Shown here: in pieces, positions 1 to 6,944 of the stretch
Position numbering within the stretch: the first letter of the stretch is position 1
How the letters are laid out: each line of letters opens with the position of its first letter
Assembly (NCBI RefSeq): GCF_014649835.1
Contig: NZ_BMTU01000021.1
Location: forward strand, 37,070-101,069
Length of the DNA stretch: 64,000 nt
Reading direction: 5' to 3'
DNA from: Streptomyces pilosus
Lineage (GTDB): Bacteria > Actinomycetota > Actinomycetes > Streptomycetales > Streptomycetaceae
Program-made: the position numbers and the translations under genes
Notes under the pieces: model-generated
The model's database searches: none
What the model was told of the DNA's origin: nothing
What the model saw: only the letters and a program-made list of their open reading frames with translations

Positions 1-1398
1 TGCGATGGCCGCGCGGACGGCGTCGTGCAGCCGGTAAGGGAAGAGCGCATGCTGGTCGCGGGTGACGAGAGTGCGCCGGCACAGTCGGTGCGCGTCACCG
101 AGCAGTGCGCCCGCCACCTGGGTGATGAGCTCTTCGTCGAAGCGGGGCACGAGGCTGGCCGCACGTGCCAGTTCGCGTTCCTTCTCCGGCAGGTTGGCGA
201 AGACGCGGGTGGCCAGCTCCGGAAGAGGACCACCAAAGGCGTCGGCGGAAAGCCCTTGGTCCTGCGTGGCACGAGCGATGGAGAGGGACAGGCTCAAGTA
301 GAGGGGGAGACCGTGGGCACCACGGCAAATGCTGTCGATCACTGCTGGCGTCAGAAGTGGGTTCCCCGCTGTGTCCGATGCCGCCCGGAGGTACTTCTCG
401 ACATCGGTGTCGGAGAGGTCGCCGACGAGATGCTGTCGGGGATCCTCCTGCGCTTCCAGCCGCAGCCCTGGCCAGGTCCGAGGTCCTGTCGCGGGAAGTA
501 GTTGATGGAGATGCGGCGAGTCCCAGTCGAGACGGTTGCGTGAGGTGATCACCCACAGGACGCCGGGGGTGAGGTGGACGATGCGGTTCAACAGACGTTC
601 CTGGGCGCGGTCGTCGCCTTGGACGTATTCGGCGGCGTCGGCGAAGGCCACCGTGACGGGCCTCTTGTTGAGCGGCAGGTTCTCCAGGTCCCAGGAGAGC
701 AGACCGGCGAGCGTCGCGGCGACATAGTCCGAGGGATCTTGCTGCGTCTGGTTCATGATGTGAACGAGTGGCTGGCATTGACGCAGGGTGCGGCTGCGCA
801 GCCGGTTGGCCCGCACATCCTCCACGATGCGGATTCCGGTCCGTACCGTCAGCGGTCCGACACCGAAGCTGGCTCCGGCATCGCTGAGGGTCTCGTTCAG
901 CGTGTCGGTGATCTGTCCCCGCACGTCGAAACCGCCTGTGGACAGGTCCGGCAGGGCTGTTCCCGGACGAGCCAGGGACCACCAGGCCGTCAGGCCGAGA
1001 TCGAAGGCGGGAAAGCGGCGCCGTCGTCCCGCAACGGCAGCGCGCAGCCGCAGCACGACGTCGACCGCGTTGACGACGCGGCTGCCGTGGAAGTCGATCC
1101 GCACGGAATGGAGTGCCTCCCCTGACGGCGGGTCCTCCCGCCAGTCGCCGGGGTCGGATAACTCCCTTCTCACCCAGGACTCAAGGCGTCGCGACAGTTC
1201 GGTCTTGCCGATGCCGCCGATGCCGTAGAAGGACATGACGTTGCGGCGAGCGCTCTGCCCCAGGACAGCGGATCCGTCACGGACGCGGGCGGAATGCAGC
1301 CGTAGGAAGTTCGAGAATGCGGAGTATTCGTTCACCCGGTTGGTGAACAACTCCGTCGCGGAGAACTGCGGTTCGAAGATCCGGTCGAATTCCGTCAC
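1..1398 (-). CDS. STAND/NB-ARC-like ATPase, 3' end cut by window edge
   Basis: The open frame starts at a GTG at 1398, behind a GGGGGCGG ribosome site, and runs off the window after 466 codons. A P-loop GIGGIGKT lies at residues 59-66. A Walker-B-like VTVAFADAAE and a sensor-like WVITSR follow, then a helical region ending in a winged-helix-like FPYRLHDAVR. This is the layout of signal-transducing ATPases that link a sensor to an effector, in regulators or abortive-infection systems. The sensor/effector C-terminus is outside the window, so the output is unknown. A 77-residue gene lies 118 bp upstream on the same strand. An AfsR-like regulator is an alternative. Confidence 0.8.
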   Translation of the reverse strand, partial: MTEFDRIFEPQFSATELFTNRVNEYSAFSNFLRLHSARVRDGSAVLGQSARRNVMSFYGIGGIGKTELSRRLESWVRRELSDPGDWREDPPSGEALHSVRIDFHGSRVVNAVDVVLRLRAAVAGRRRRFPAFDLGLTAWWSLARPGTALPDLSTGGFDVRGQITDTLNETLSDAGASFGVGPLTVRTGIRIVEDVRANRLRSRTLRQCQPLVHIMNQTQQDPSDYVAATLAGLLSWDLENLPLNKRPVTVAFADAAEYVQGDDRAQERLLNRIVHLTPGVLWVITSRNRLDWDSPHLHQLLPATGPRTWPGLRLEAQEDPRQHLVGDLSDTDVEKYLRAASDTAGNPLLTPAVIDSICRGAHGLPLYLSLSLSIARATQDQGLSADAFGGPLPELATRVFANLPEKERELARAASLVPRFDEELITQVAGALLGDAHRLCRRTLVTRDQHALFPYRLHDAVRAAIA

Positions 1399-1516
1399 AG
1401 GTAGTCCGCCCCCAGTCCCCCGACCCGGCCCTGTACCACGGTGAGAGTCCTCAACTATGGCCCATCAGCAGCACACCAGCCAGCAACTTGCCCCATCTCG
1501 GGCGTCATACCTTCCG

Positions 1517-1750
1517 TCAGTCCTCCGGCCGAAGCCGCTGACGAGCCGCCTCAAGCCGCTCGTCATAGTCGGATGCGAACAGCTCAGGAAGCGTTTTGTC
1601 GAGCGTTCCGGCGATCCTATGGATCGGCGCCCAGACCGCCGGATCGTCAACAACTTGGCTGAGGTCCGTCATCTGGAGCTTCTCCAGCCAGTGCGACAGC
1701 ACCAGTGCCTCGTCACTGGTGAGCTTGATCGTGACCTGGCTATCACTCAT
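1517..1750 (-). CDS. Small acidic hypothetical protein upstream of STAND ATPase
   Basis: This 77-residue protein begins MSDSQVTIKLTSDEALVLS. The ATG at 1750 has GTAGGGG about 5 nt upstream; an overlapping ATG 4 nt earlier stops at once. In-frame upstream sequence is Arg/Pro-rich and not protein-like, so the short start is preferred. I do not recognise the family. The N-terminal beta-like stretch and the rest, probably helical, suggest a small globular cytosolic protein. It precedes the STAND ATPase on the same strand and could be co-transcribed as a partner or immunity factor; that is inference from position only. Confidence 0.65.
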   Translation of the reverse strand: MSDSQVTIKLTSDEALVLSHWLEKLQMTDLSQVVDDPAVWAPIHRIAGTLDKTLPELFASDYDERLEAARQRLRPED

Positions 1751-2103
1751 ACATACCCCTACGGCTCGGCCCGCCCTCAACCACACGAACGTACTGGCCT
1801 TCGACCTTGACCACACACACAGGGGCACCCTCCCACGACGGCGCACCCACCCCGCCCTGCCCGTTGCCCTTCCCACCTTTCTTTCCTGGTTCGGGCGTCG
1901 CGAGGTGATGCGCCAAAGGGGAGTGCCAAGCACGAGGGGGTGCGCCAAAGGGGATGTCGGCCCCCTAACCACCGATGAAACCGCAGGTGACCTGCGGATA
2001 TGCGAGTTGGTCCTAGAAGGCGCGGCCCGCTGCCGGCGGGGCCGCCGACAGGACATCGGCCTGGTACATAATTATTGTGTTCAACACGTTGTAGCGCGAG
2101 CGT
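1751..2103. other. Intergenic stretch, no convincing gene
   Basis: This is the gap between two minus-strand small genes. It has a direct repetition of GTGCGCCAAAGGGGA-type words around 1910-1955. A GC-rich inverted repeat around 2024-2046 (GCGGCCC with GGGCCGC) could terminate the 84-residue gene upstream. No frame here has protein-like composition. Confidence 0.4.
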
Positions 2104-2358
2104 TCAGACAGAATCGCTGACCTGCTTGCTCTCGAATGGGTTTTCTCCACAATGGACACAGCTGAAGTGCATCGCCGCTCTACGGTTTGCCGCACGGAAC
2201 TCGTCGACAATTTCCCTTGGGGCCGGCACTCCAGTAATTGCAAGGAACACGACCAAGGGGACATTCTGCGTTACGGCAGCAACGATTCCCAGAGCGTAGA
2301 AGAGAACAGCAGCGAGGCTACTACGGTAATTGATGCAAATAAAACGAACGTGCTTCAT
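2104..2358 (-). CDS. Small membrane protein with CxxC motif, unrecognised
   Basis: This 84-residue protein has an excellent ribosome site (TAGGAG, 5 nt before the ATG at 2358). Residues about 13-45 form one or two hydrophobic membrane segments. The rest is hydrophilic and contains CVHC near residue 70, a possible metal or redox pair. Base composition is less GC-rich than in neighbouring genes, suggesting recent transfer. It lies downstream of a promoter, leader hairpin, short ORF and terminator on the same strand (2431-2740), so expression may depend on read-through. The function is unknown. Confidence 0.55.
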   Translation of the reverse strand: MKHVRFICINYRSSLAAVLFYALGIVAAVTQNVPLVVFLAITGVPAPREIVDEFRAANRRAAMHFSCVHCGENPFESKQVSDSV

Positions 2359-2430
2359 TTCTACTCCTATTAATGTGTGGTGTTTCGATCACCTTAAAAG
2401 CTTCCCTTGCTTGAGGCCTGTCGAGAGCAT

Positions 2431-2458
2431 AAAAAGAACCCCTCACGTCGTGAGAGGT
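2431..2458 (-). terminator. Hairpin plus T-tract terminator
   Basis: Read on the minus strand, CCTCTCAC and GTGAGGGG form an 8-bp stem with a 3-nt loop, followed by TTCTTTTT. This is a textbook intrinsic terminator, unusual in such GC-rich DNA. It lies between the 36-residue ORF and the 84-residue membrane-protein gene. Confidence 0.75.
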
Positions 2459-2483
2459 CGCAGGCAGCACTGATATCCGCTAT

Positions 2484-2594
2484 CTACCCCCCTTCATCCT
2501 TAACAGTGGCGCGGCCTTGTTCGCTGCTGAGGCCGCTCCGCCAGCTGGCCTCCTGCGCTCGCTGAGCAGTCACTACGCCGGTTCGACTACGCAT
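2484..2594 (-). CDS. 36-residue ORF with perfect Shine-Dalgarno, possible leader peptide
   Basis: The ATG at 2594 is preceded by AAAGGAGGG at ideal spacing, stronger than any other ribosome site in this part of the window. The peptide begins MRSRTGVVTAQRAQ and ends at TAG 2484-2486. A terminator follows 26 bp after the stop, and another terminator-like hairpin precedes the ribosome site. The arrangement suggests a translated leader controlling read-through into the downstream membrane-protein gene. It shows no run of a single regulatory codon, so the signal cannot be guessed. A genuine small protein is the alternative. Confidence 0.5.
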   Translation of the reverse strand: MRSRTGVVTAQRAQEASWRSGLSSEQGRATVKDEGG

Positions 2595-2610
2595 GGACCC
2601 TCCTTTAGGT

Positions 2611-2644
2611 ACAAGAAAGCCGAAGGGGCGTTGCCCTCCGGCTT
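2611..2644 (-). promoter_or_regulatory. Leader hairpin, attenuator-like
   Basis: On the minus strand AAGCCGGAGGGC and GCCCCTTCGGCTT form a stem of about 12 bp with a 3-nt loop, running into TTTCTTGT. It lies between the promoter at 2711-2740 and the strong ribosome site of the 36-residue ORF. Its position in a 5' leader, rather than after a gene, suggests premature termination control. Confidence 0.5.
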
Positions 2645-2710
2645 AGTGCAAGGAAAACTCGGTTGAACGAGCTTTGATTCGTCTGTGGTGTTGCGCTGCC
2701 TGACTCTTAT

Positions 2711-2740
2711 AGTCTAGCAGTAAGGGCCTACGATCGTCAA
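2711..2740 (-). promoter_or_regulatory. Vegetative sigma-factor promoter
   Basis: On the minus strand TTGACG at -35 (2735-2740) and TAGACT at -10 (2711-2716) are separated by 18 bp, a good HrdB-type promoter. Transcription would start near 2704 and run through the leader hairpin into the 36-residue ORF. Confidence 0.6.
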
Positions 2741-2871
2741 TAGGATGTAGGCCTGCTGAGACATCGGATGCCCGACTGATCCGTCGTGCTTGCTATCTAT
2801 TCTACCTGGCCTCGCGCCGCGAAAGCAAGGAACTTTTCCTGGGGGCGGTCTGCTCAGGAACCAGGCACTGG

Positions 2872-2937
2872 TACCGCCCTCTTCCGACCCTTCAGGGAAG
2901 CTTACTTGCATATTTGAGGGATGGGAAGAGGGCGGTG
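2872..2937. repeat. Long imperfect inverted repeat
   Basis: ACCGCCCTCTTCC on the left arm is exactly complementary to GGAAGAGGGCGGT on the right arm. The match continues imperfectly inward to about 23 nt per arm around a loop of about 20 nt. It sits in DNA with no convincing gene, so it is not an obvious terminator. It could be a transposon-end relic or a structured RNA. Confidence 0.6.
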
Positions 2938-3072
2938 TCCGTGGCCGGAGTCCGGCCTCCACGACGCTGCACAAACAGAATCCGACAACAGCGGAGGAGC
3001 TGCTAGGGAACAGTTAAGCGTCAGTCCTTAAGCCAGCGAGCTGAATAGAGCTCGCAGCCTGAAATCATATAT

Positions 3073-3463
3073 TCAGACCGGGAGGTCGGGGAGGCGGTAC
3101 TTAAACTTGCGGGGCCTGAGGTCCTTCTCCCGGCCGGCTCCCAGCCGCGGTAGTGCAGACAGTGCCGCCGCTGGGGGTGCAGGCGTCGGTGGAGGTGTCG
3201 CCCTTGACGTCGCTGACGAACCGAGGCCGACGGTGCTGTCCTTGTCCCGGGCGCGCAGGACCTCGTTGGTGGCGGCGCCAGTGGTGCTTGCCGAGCTTTT
3301 CGACCGTCCAGCCCTGCTGCTCGTAGTGGGCGGCGGCGTGTTCCTCGATGGCCTTGCGCTTCTTGGGGTCGGAGATGTAGCCGACGCTGGGCTGCTTCTT
3401 GCGTTCGACCTTGCCCTTGACCTCGATGTGGCGTTCGTCGGTGCCGCGGGTGCTGCGCAGGTC
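3073..3463 (-). pseudogene. Scrambled fragment of a DUF3883-type protein
   Basis: No intact frame exists, but family-like pieces are readable on the minus strand. One frame from 3463 gives a run around DERHIEVKG and then HYEQQGWTVEKL. Another gives TNEVLRARDKDSTVGL and ends KFKYRLPDLPV at 3073. In intact DUF3883 proteins the HYEQQGW block precedes the EVKG block; here the order is reversed and the frame changes. This points to rearrangement of the 3' end of a larger helicase- or NTPase-like gene. The identification is from memory of the motif pattern. Confidence 0.45.
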
Positions 3464-3714
3464 GTCAGGGCGACACCAGCTTCCTCAAGAAGGGCATCAC
3501 GTCCGCTGGGGTGCAAAGGCAGTACTTGGTGCTGCGCCTGAACGTCGCGCGCCTCCACGAATGGCCAGCCACCGCTACCACGTACGAGCCCGTGGAGCAG
3601 TGGCTCCGCTCGCGCCACTGCACGATCATCTGGCGCCACGCCCGCGCGTCGCACGCTCGTCGACCTGGTCGCCGCCGACTCGATGCCGTGCCCGGACAGC
3701 GTCGCGCTCTACCG
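3464..3714. other. Non-coding stretch
   Basis: This lies between the DUF3883 relic and the terminator of the MmpS-like gene. Frames here are Arg/Ala/Pro-rich, as expected for non-coding GC-rich DNA. I see no gene. Confidence 0.4.
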
Positions 3715-3752
3715 GACGGGCCCGGGACGCGTCGCGCGCCCGGGGGCCCGTC
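3715..3752 (-). terminator. GC-rich hairpin terminator
   Basis: GACGGGCCCGGG (3715-3726) pairs with CCCGGGGGCCCGTC (3739-3752) just past the stop of the minus-strand membrane-protein gene at 3768. There is no T-tract, which is usual for Streptomyces. Confidence 0.6.
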
Positions 3753-3767
3753 CCGTATCGGTGCAGG

Positions 3768-4850
3768 TCAGCGGACCTGGACGGATGCGACCAGAGTGTT
3801 GAGGTCTGGCCAGAGCTTCTTGTTCGTCTCCGGCAGTACGACCCACAGCACCGAGGGGCGGACCCGCCCGGTGTCGACCACGAGGACCGCGTTCAGGTCC
3901 ATCGTGGACGGCACCCCGCGTTTGTGGAAGTGGATCTCGCTGACCAGCAGCCAGGCGTCGTGTCCGTCGACCTTCAGCGGCTGTGAGGCGACGTCGACCA
4001 GAATCGCCTGGTCACGGGGGTACTCGTAGCGGCGCCGCTCGTCCATCACCGCGCCCGCCACGCCCCGCAGCTCCCCGGTGCCGCCAGCCGCGGCCATGAT
4101 GTCCTCGTCGACCTGCGTGGACTTCACAAGTGCGCGCTGGCGCCCCTCCTGCTTGCGGGTGAAGCCGTCGAAGACCGGATCCAGCGTCCTGCTCCGGTCC
4201 CACGTGCCGCCCAGCTCCGCGTACTGCAGGGAGGAGTCCGTGACGGTGCCGATGACCGGCGAGCCCTTGCCCGGGTAGTCCCGTACCTTGACGGTCCCGG
4301 TGAGTCGCCGCTCCTTGGGCAGCGGGGAGGCGCCGGGGGTGAGAGTGGGCACCGGGATCCCCCGCTGGGGGGCGTTCGCGGTGCTGCCTGCGCAGGTGGC
4401 GGACGAGGAGTCCGGTGTGTTGTGCGCCTGCTGGATCACCTTGCCGTCGACCAGCACGGTGCACGTGAGGGTGCCCCCTTCTTGGTCCTCGCGGCTTCTG
4501 ACGTCCAGATAGAAGTCGACGCCCGCCGCCAGCGTGACGGTTTTGCGGTACGGCAGGATGACGACCCCGTAGGGCACGTGGCTGTGCGTCTCCCCGACGG
4601 TGAGGTCCACCGATGGGTGATCGCCCGTCGCGATGTAGGTGACCTCGACCCCCCGGGATTCCTTGTCCGGGGACGCCCCGTCGTCGCTCGGGTCGCCGAC
4701 GGCCAGGGCCAGCCCGACCGCGCCGAGCATGACCACCTCGAAGAGGATCACCAGGGCGCCGACCAGGTAGAACCCACCCGGAATCCGATCGAAGGTCTTC
4801 CTGCCGCGGCCGGAGTGGAACTCGCGTCTCGGCTGGGATGTCTGCGTCAT
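3768..4850 (-). CDS. Membrane-anchored protein with MmpS-like domain
   Basis: The protein has 360 residues. A cytoplasmic basic N-terminus and one membrane helix (about 27-50) precede an extracytoplasmic region. Residues about 68-140 resemble the MmpS transport-accessory fold, with beta-rich sequence like GVEVTYIATG and VTLAAGVDFYLDV. The C-terminal 200 residues are an uncharacterised domain. The start has a GGGGGAGG site, which directly follows the stop of the upstream gene (14 bp gap), so the two are probably one operon. No MmpL transporter is adjacent. The role is likely at the outer membrane face; substrate unknown. Confidence 0.7.
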   Translation of the reverse strand: MTQTSQPRREFHSGRGRKTFDRIPGGFYLVGALVILFEVVMLGAVGLALAVGDPSDDGASPDKESRGVEVTYIATGDHPSVDLTVGETHSHVPYGVVILPYRKTVTLAAGVDFYLDVRSREDQEGGTLTCTVLVDGKVIQQAHNTPDSSSATCAGSTANAPQRGIPVPTLTPGASPLPKERRLTGTVKVRDYPGKGSPVIGTVTDSSLQYAELGGTWDRSRTLDPVFDGFTRKQEGRQRALVKSTQVDEDIMAAAGGTGELRGVAGAVMDERRRYEYPRDQAILVDVASQPLKVDGHDAWLLVSEIHFHKRGVPSTMDLNAVLVVDTGRVRPSVLWVVLPETNKKLWPDLNTLVASVQVR

Positions 4851-4863
4851 GTCGTCCTCCCCC

Positions 4864-5229
4864 TCACACCCGGCCGCTGTCGCCGGACCGGCGGTCGGCC
4901 GGCTCGTCGGCGAACCGCGTGGCCAGCAGCCCCGCCTCCCGCGCCTCGTCCAGCATCCGGTGCAGGTCCTGGAGCCGGGACCGGTCGGCGAGCCCCTCGA
5001 TCTCGGCGACGGCCAGCTCGTCCCGCACCGTGTTCACCACCAGCTCGTGCATGTCCTCGCCGAGTTGCTCCAGCTCCCGTATGGCCTCCCACTCGCGGTA
5101 CGCCGTGTCCGCCGCGCGGGTGTTCTCGGCGTACCGCTCCAGCGCCTCCACCCGCTCCTCCAGCGCGCTCGACGACAGCCGCAGCGCCCATCTTGCTCCG
5201 GCTATAGATCCTTTCTGGAGCCAGCGCAC
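4864..5229 (-). CDS. Hypothetical helical protein, possibly 5'-truncated
   Basis: The frame gives 121 residues from a GTG at 5229 with no clear ribosome site. Most of it is charged and helical, rich in Glu/Arg/Leu with coiled-coil character from about residue 20 to 105. I do not recognise it. It is followed 13 bp later by the MmpS-like membrane protein, suggesting joint expression. The missing ribosome site and the closely abutting arsenic cassette (arsC ends at 5281) suggest the gene may have lost its 5' end when that cassette arrived. Confidence 0.55.
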   Translation of the reverse strand: MRWLQKGSIAGARWALRLSSSALEERVEALERYAENTRAADTAYREWEAIRELEQLGEDMHELVVNTVRDELAVAEIEGLADRSRLQDLHRMLDEAREAGLLATRFADEPADRRSGDSGRV

Positions 5230-5280
5230 GCTGCCCGGCGGCGTCGGTGGTGAAGGCCGGGGAGTCCGTCGTCGTAGTGG

Positions 5281-5703
5281 TTACGTCGCCGCGGGGATGC
5301 CGAGGTCGGCGAGCAGGCCGCGCACACGCCGCTCGATCTCATCCCGGATCGGTCGCGCGGCGTCCACGCCCTGGCCCGCCGGGTCGTCCAGTTGCCAGTC
5401 CAGGTACCGCTTGCCGGGGAAGACGGGGCAGGTGTCCCCGCAGCCCATGGTGATCACCACGTCCGAGGACTGCACGGCTTCGACGGTGAGGATCTTCGGC
5501 TGCTGAGCGGAGATGTCGATGCCGACCTCTTTCATGGCTTCGACCACGGCTGGGTTGACGGTGTTCGCGGGCGCGGAGCCTGCCGAGCGGACCTCGACCT
5601 GCCCGCCACCGAGGTGGGTGAGGAAGGCGGCGCCCATCTGGGAGCGGCCGGCGTTGTGGACGCAGACGAACAGCACCGAGGCACGCAGGGCGGGAGCGCT
5701 CAT
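5281..5703 (-). CDS. arsC: Arsenate reductase, low-molecular-weight phosphatase type
   Basis: The 140-residue protein reduces arsenate to arsenite in the cytosol. The phosphatase-like loop CVHNAGRS starts at the nucleophile Cys14, with Arg20 and Ser21. A second Cys pair, Cys88 and Cys92 (MGCGDTCP), follows, with the general acid Asp102 in the LDW motif. Actinobacterial relatives use mycothiol or thioredoxin as reductant. It is the last gene of the minus-strand run arsR-aquaporin-arsC, 30 bp after the aquaporin, so arsenite formed here can leave through that channel. Confidence 0.92.
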   Translation of the reverse strand: MSAPALRASVLFVCVHNAGRSQMGAAFLTHLGGGQVEVRSAGSAPANTVNPAVVEAMKEVGIDISAQQPKILTVEAVQSSDVVITMGCGDTCPVFPGKRYLDWQLDDPAGQGVDAARPIRDEIERRVRGLLADLGIPAAT

Positions 5704-5733
5704 GGCAGGAGTCTTTCCGGAGAGTCGGGTGGA

Positions 5734-6468
5734 TCAGGAGGAGGCGGGTGCGGGTTCGCCGTGCGGGACGACGACCTCGTCCCGGGCGGGAGCTGGGCGG
5801 CCGAAGACCGCGGCAACGGCGCCCAGTCCGAGTGCAGCTCCGAGCAGTTGGGCCGCGATGAACGGGGCGACGGAGGCGGGGGCGATTCCGGCGAAGGTGT
5901 CGGTGAAAGCGCGGCCGATGGTCACTGCCGGGTTCGCGAATGATGTGGAGGAGGTGAACCAGTAGGCGGCTCCGATGTAGGAGGCCACCGCGGCCGGGGC
6001 GAGCGCGGCGCGGCCGATCCTGCTCAGGCCGAAGATCAGCAGGATCAGCCCGGCTGTGGCGACGACCTCGCCCAGCCACAGGTGGCCGGCGGACCGGTCG
6101 TGGGTGGAGAGCTTCACCAGCGGCTTCGCGAACATCGCGTCGACCAGGATCGTCCCGCCGATCGCCCCTGCGACCTGGGCGGGCACGTACGCGGCGACGT
6201 CCCGCAGAGTGCGGCCCTCCGCGGTGCGGCGGCCGGTGAACCAGGCCGCGAGGGTCACGGCGGGGTTGAAGTACGCGCCGGAGACCGGGCCGAGAAGCAG
6301 GATGAGCACGCCTAGGCCGAAGACGGTGGCGAGGGAGTTGGCGAGCAACTGCACGCCCATGTCCCGCGTGAGTTCGGTGGCCTGGATGCCGGAGCCGACG
6401 ACGACCGCGACCAGCAACCCGCTCCCCAGGGCTTCGGCAGCGGCGCGGCGGCCGGGGGATGCGGTCAC
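5734..6468 (-). CDS. Aquaporin-family channel, probable arsenite exit (AqpS-like)
   Basis: This is a 244-residue MIP-family channel with six hydrophobic segments and both NPA boxes intact (FNPAVT and ANPAVT). The GTG at 6468 overlaps the arsR stop as GTGA, so translation is coupled. In arsenic operons such as that of Sinorhizobium meliloti, this channel type takes the place of an ArsB/Acr3 pump and lets arsenite flow out down its gradient after ArsC makes it. No ArsB or Acr3 gene is in this cassette, which supports that role. Confidence 0.88.
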   Translation of the reverse strand: MTASPGRRAAAEALGSGLLVAVVVGSGIQATELTRDMGVQLLANSLATVFGLGVLILLLGPVSGAYFNPAVTLAAWFTGRRTAEGRTLRDVAAYVPAQVAGAIGGTILVDAMFAKPLVKLSTHDRSAGHLWLGEVVATAGLILLIFGLSRIGRAALAPAAVASYIGAAYWFTSSTSFANPAVTIGRAFTDTFAGIAPASVAPFIAAQLLGAALGLGAVAAVFGRPAPARDEVVVPHGEPAPASS

Positions 6469-6839
6469 GCTGTGGCTCCTGCGGTCTGCGGCGTGGTCAG
6501 GAAGGCGGCCAGCTGGTCCAGGACGCCGGGGAGCACCCAGTAGTACACCCAGGTTCCGCGGCGTTCGCAGTCGATGAGGCCGGCCTGGCGCAGGAGCTTG
6601 AGGTGGTGGGAGATCGTCGGCTGGGACAGGTCGAAGGCGGGGGTCATCTCGCACACGCAGACCTCGCCGCCCTCCCGCGAGGCGATCATCGACAGCAGGC
6701 GCAGCCGGATCGGGTCCCCGAGGGCTTTGAACACCTTCGCCAGCTGTGCCGCGCGCTCATCGTCCAGCGGCGCGGATGCGAGACCGTCGCAGCAGCCGTC
6801 GGCTCCCTGGCCGATCACCTCGAGCTCTTGTTTCGACAT
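6465..6839 (-). CDS. arsR: ArsR-family arsenite-responsive repressor
   Basis: This 124-residue winged-helix repressor carries Cys61-Val-Cys63 (GEVCVCEM) just before the DNA-reading helix (about 70-88), the classic arsenite site. A CC pair at 16-17 may add a further ligand. It should release the divergent promoter region at 6840-6944 when As(III) binds. It starts the minus-strand operon and is divergent to the methyltransferase gene, so it probably controls both. Confidence 0.92.
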   Translation of the reverse strand: MSKQELEVIGQGADGCCDGLASAPLDDERAAQLAKVFKALGDPIRLRLLSMIASREGGEVCVCEMTPAFDLSQPTISHHLKLLRQAGLIDCERRGTWVYYWVLPGVLDQLAAFLTTPQTAGATA

Positions 6840-6848
6840 GCCTCTATG

Positions 6849-6895
6849 TTGACGTTTTTCGATTCAAGGCGCAAGGTTGCATCAAAGAACGTCAA
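6849..6895. promoter_or_regulatory. ArsR-type operator with divergent -35 boxes
   Basis: TTGACGTTTTTCGATTCAA (6849-6867) and TTGCATCAAAGAACGTCAA (6877-6895) are inverted copies matching at 16 of 19 positions. Each arm begins with TTGACG reading outward, so the two arms also supply -35 hexamers in opposite directions. A repressor dimer bound here would shut both the arsR operon and arsM. Confidence 0.7.
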
Positions 6896-6944
6896 TACAA
6901 GCCGTTCCGGGGCACCGCCATGCCCCGTCACCCAGGAGTGAGTC

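Noticed and set aside
2714..2974. 86-residue minus ORF over the inverted repeat
   Set aside because: It overlaps the promoter and inverted repeat, has no ribosome site and has Pro/Ser/Gly-rich composition.
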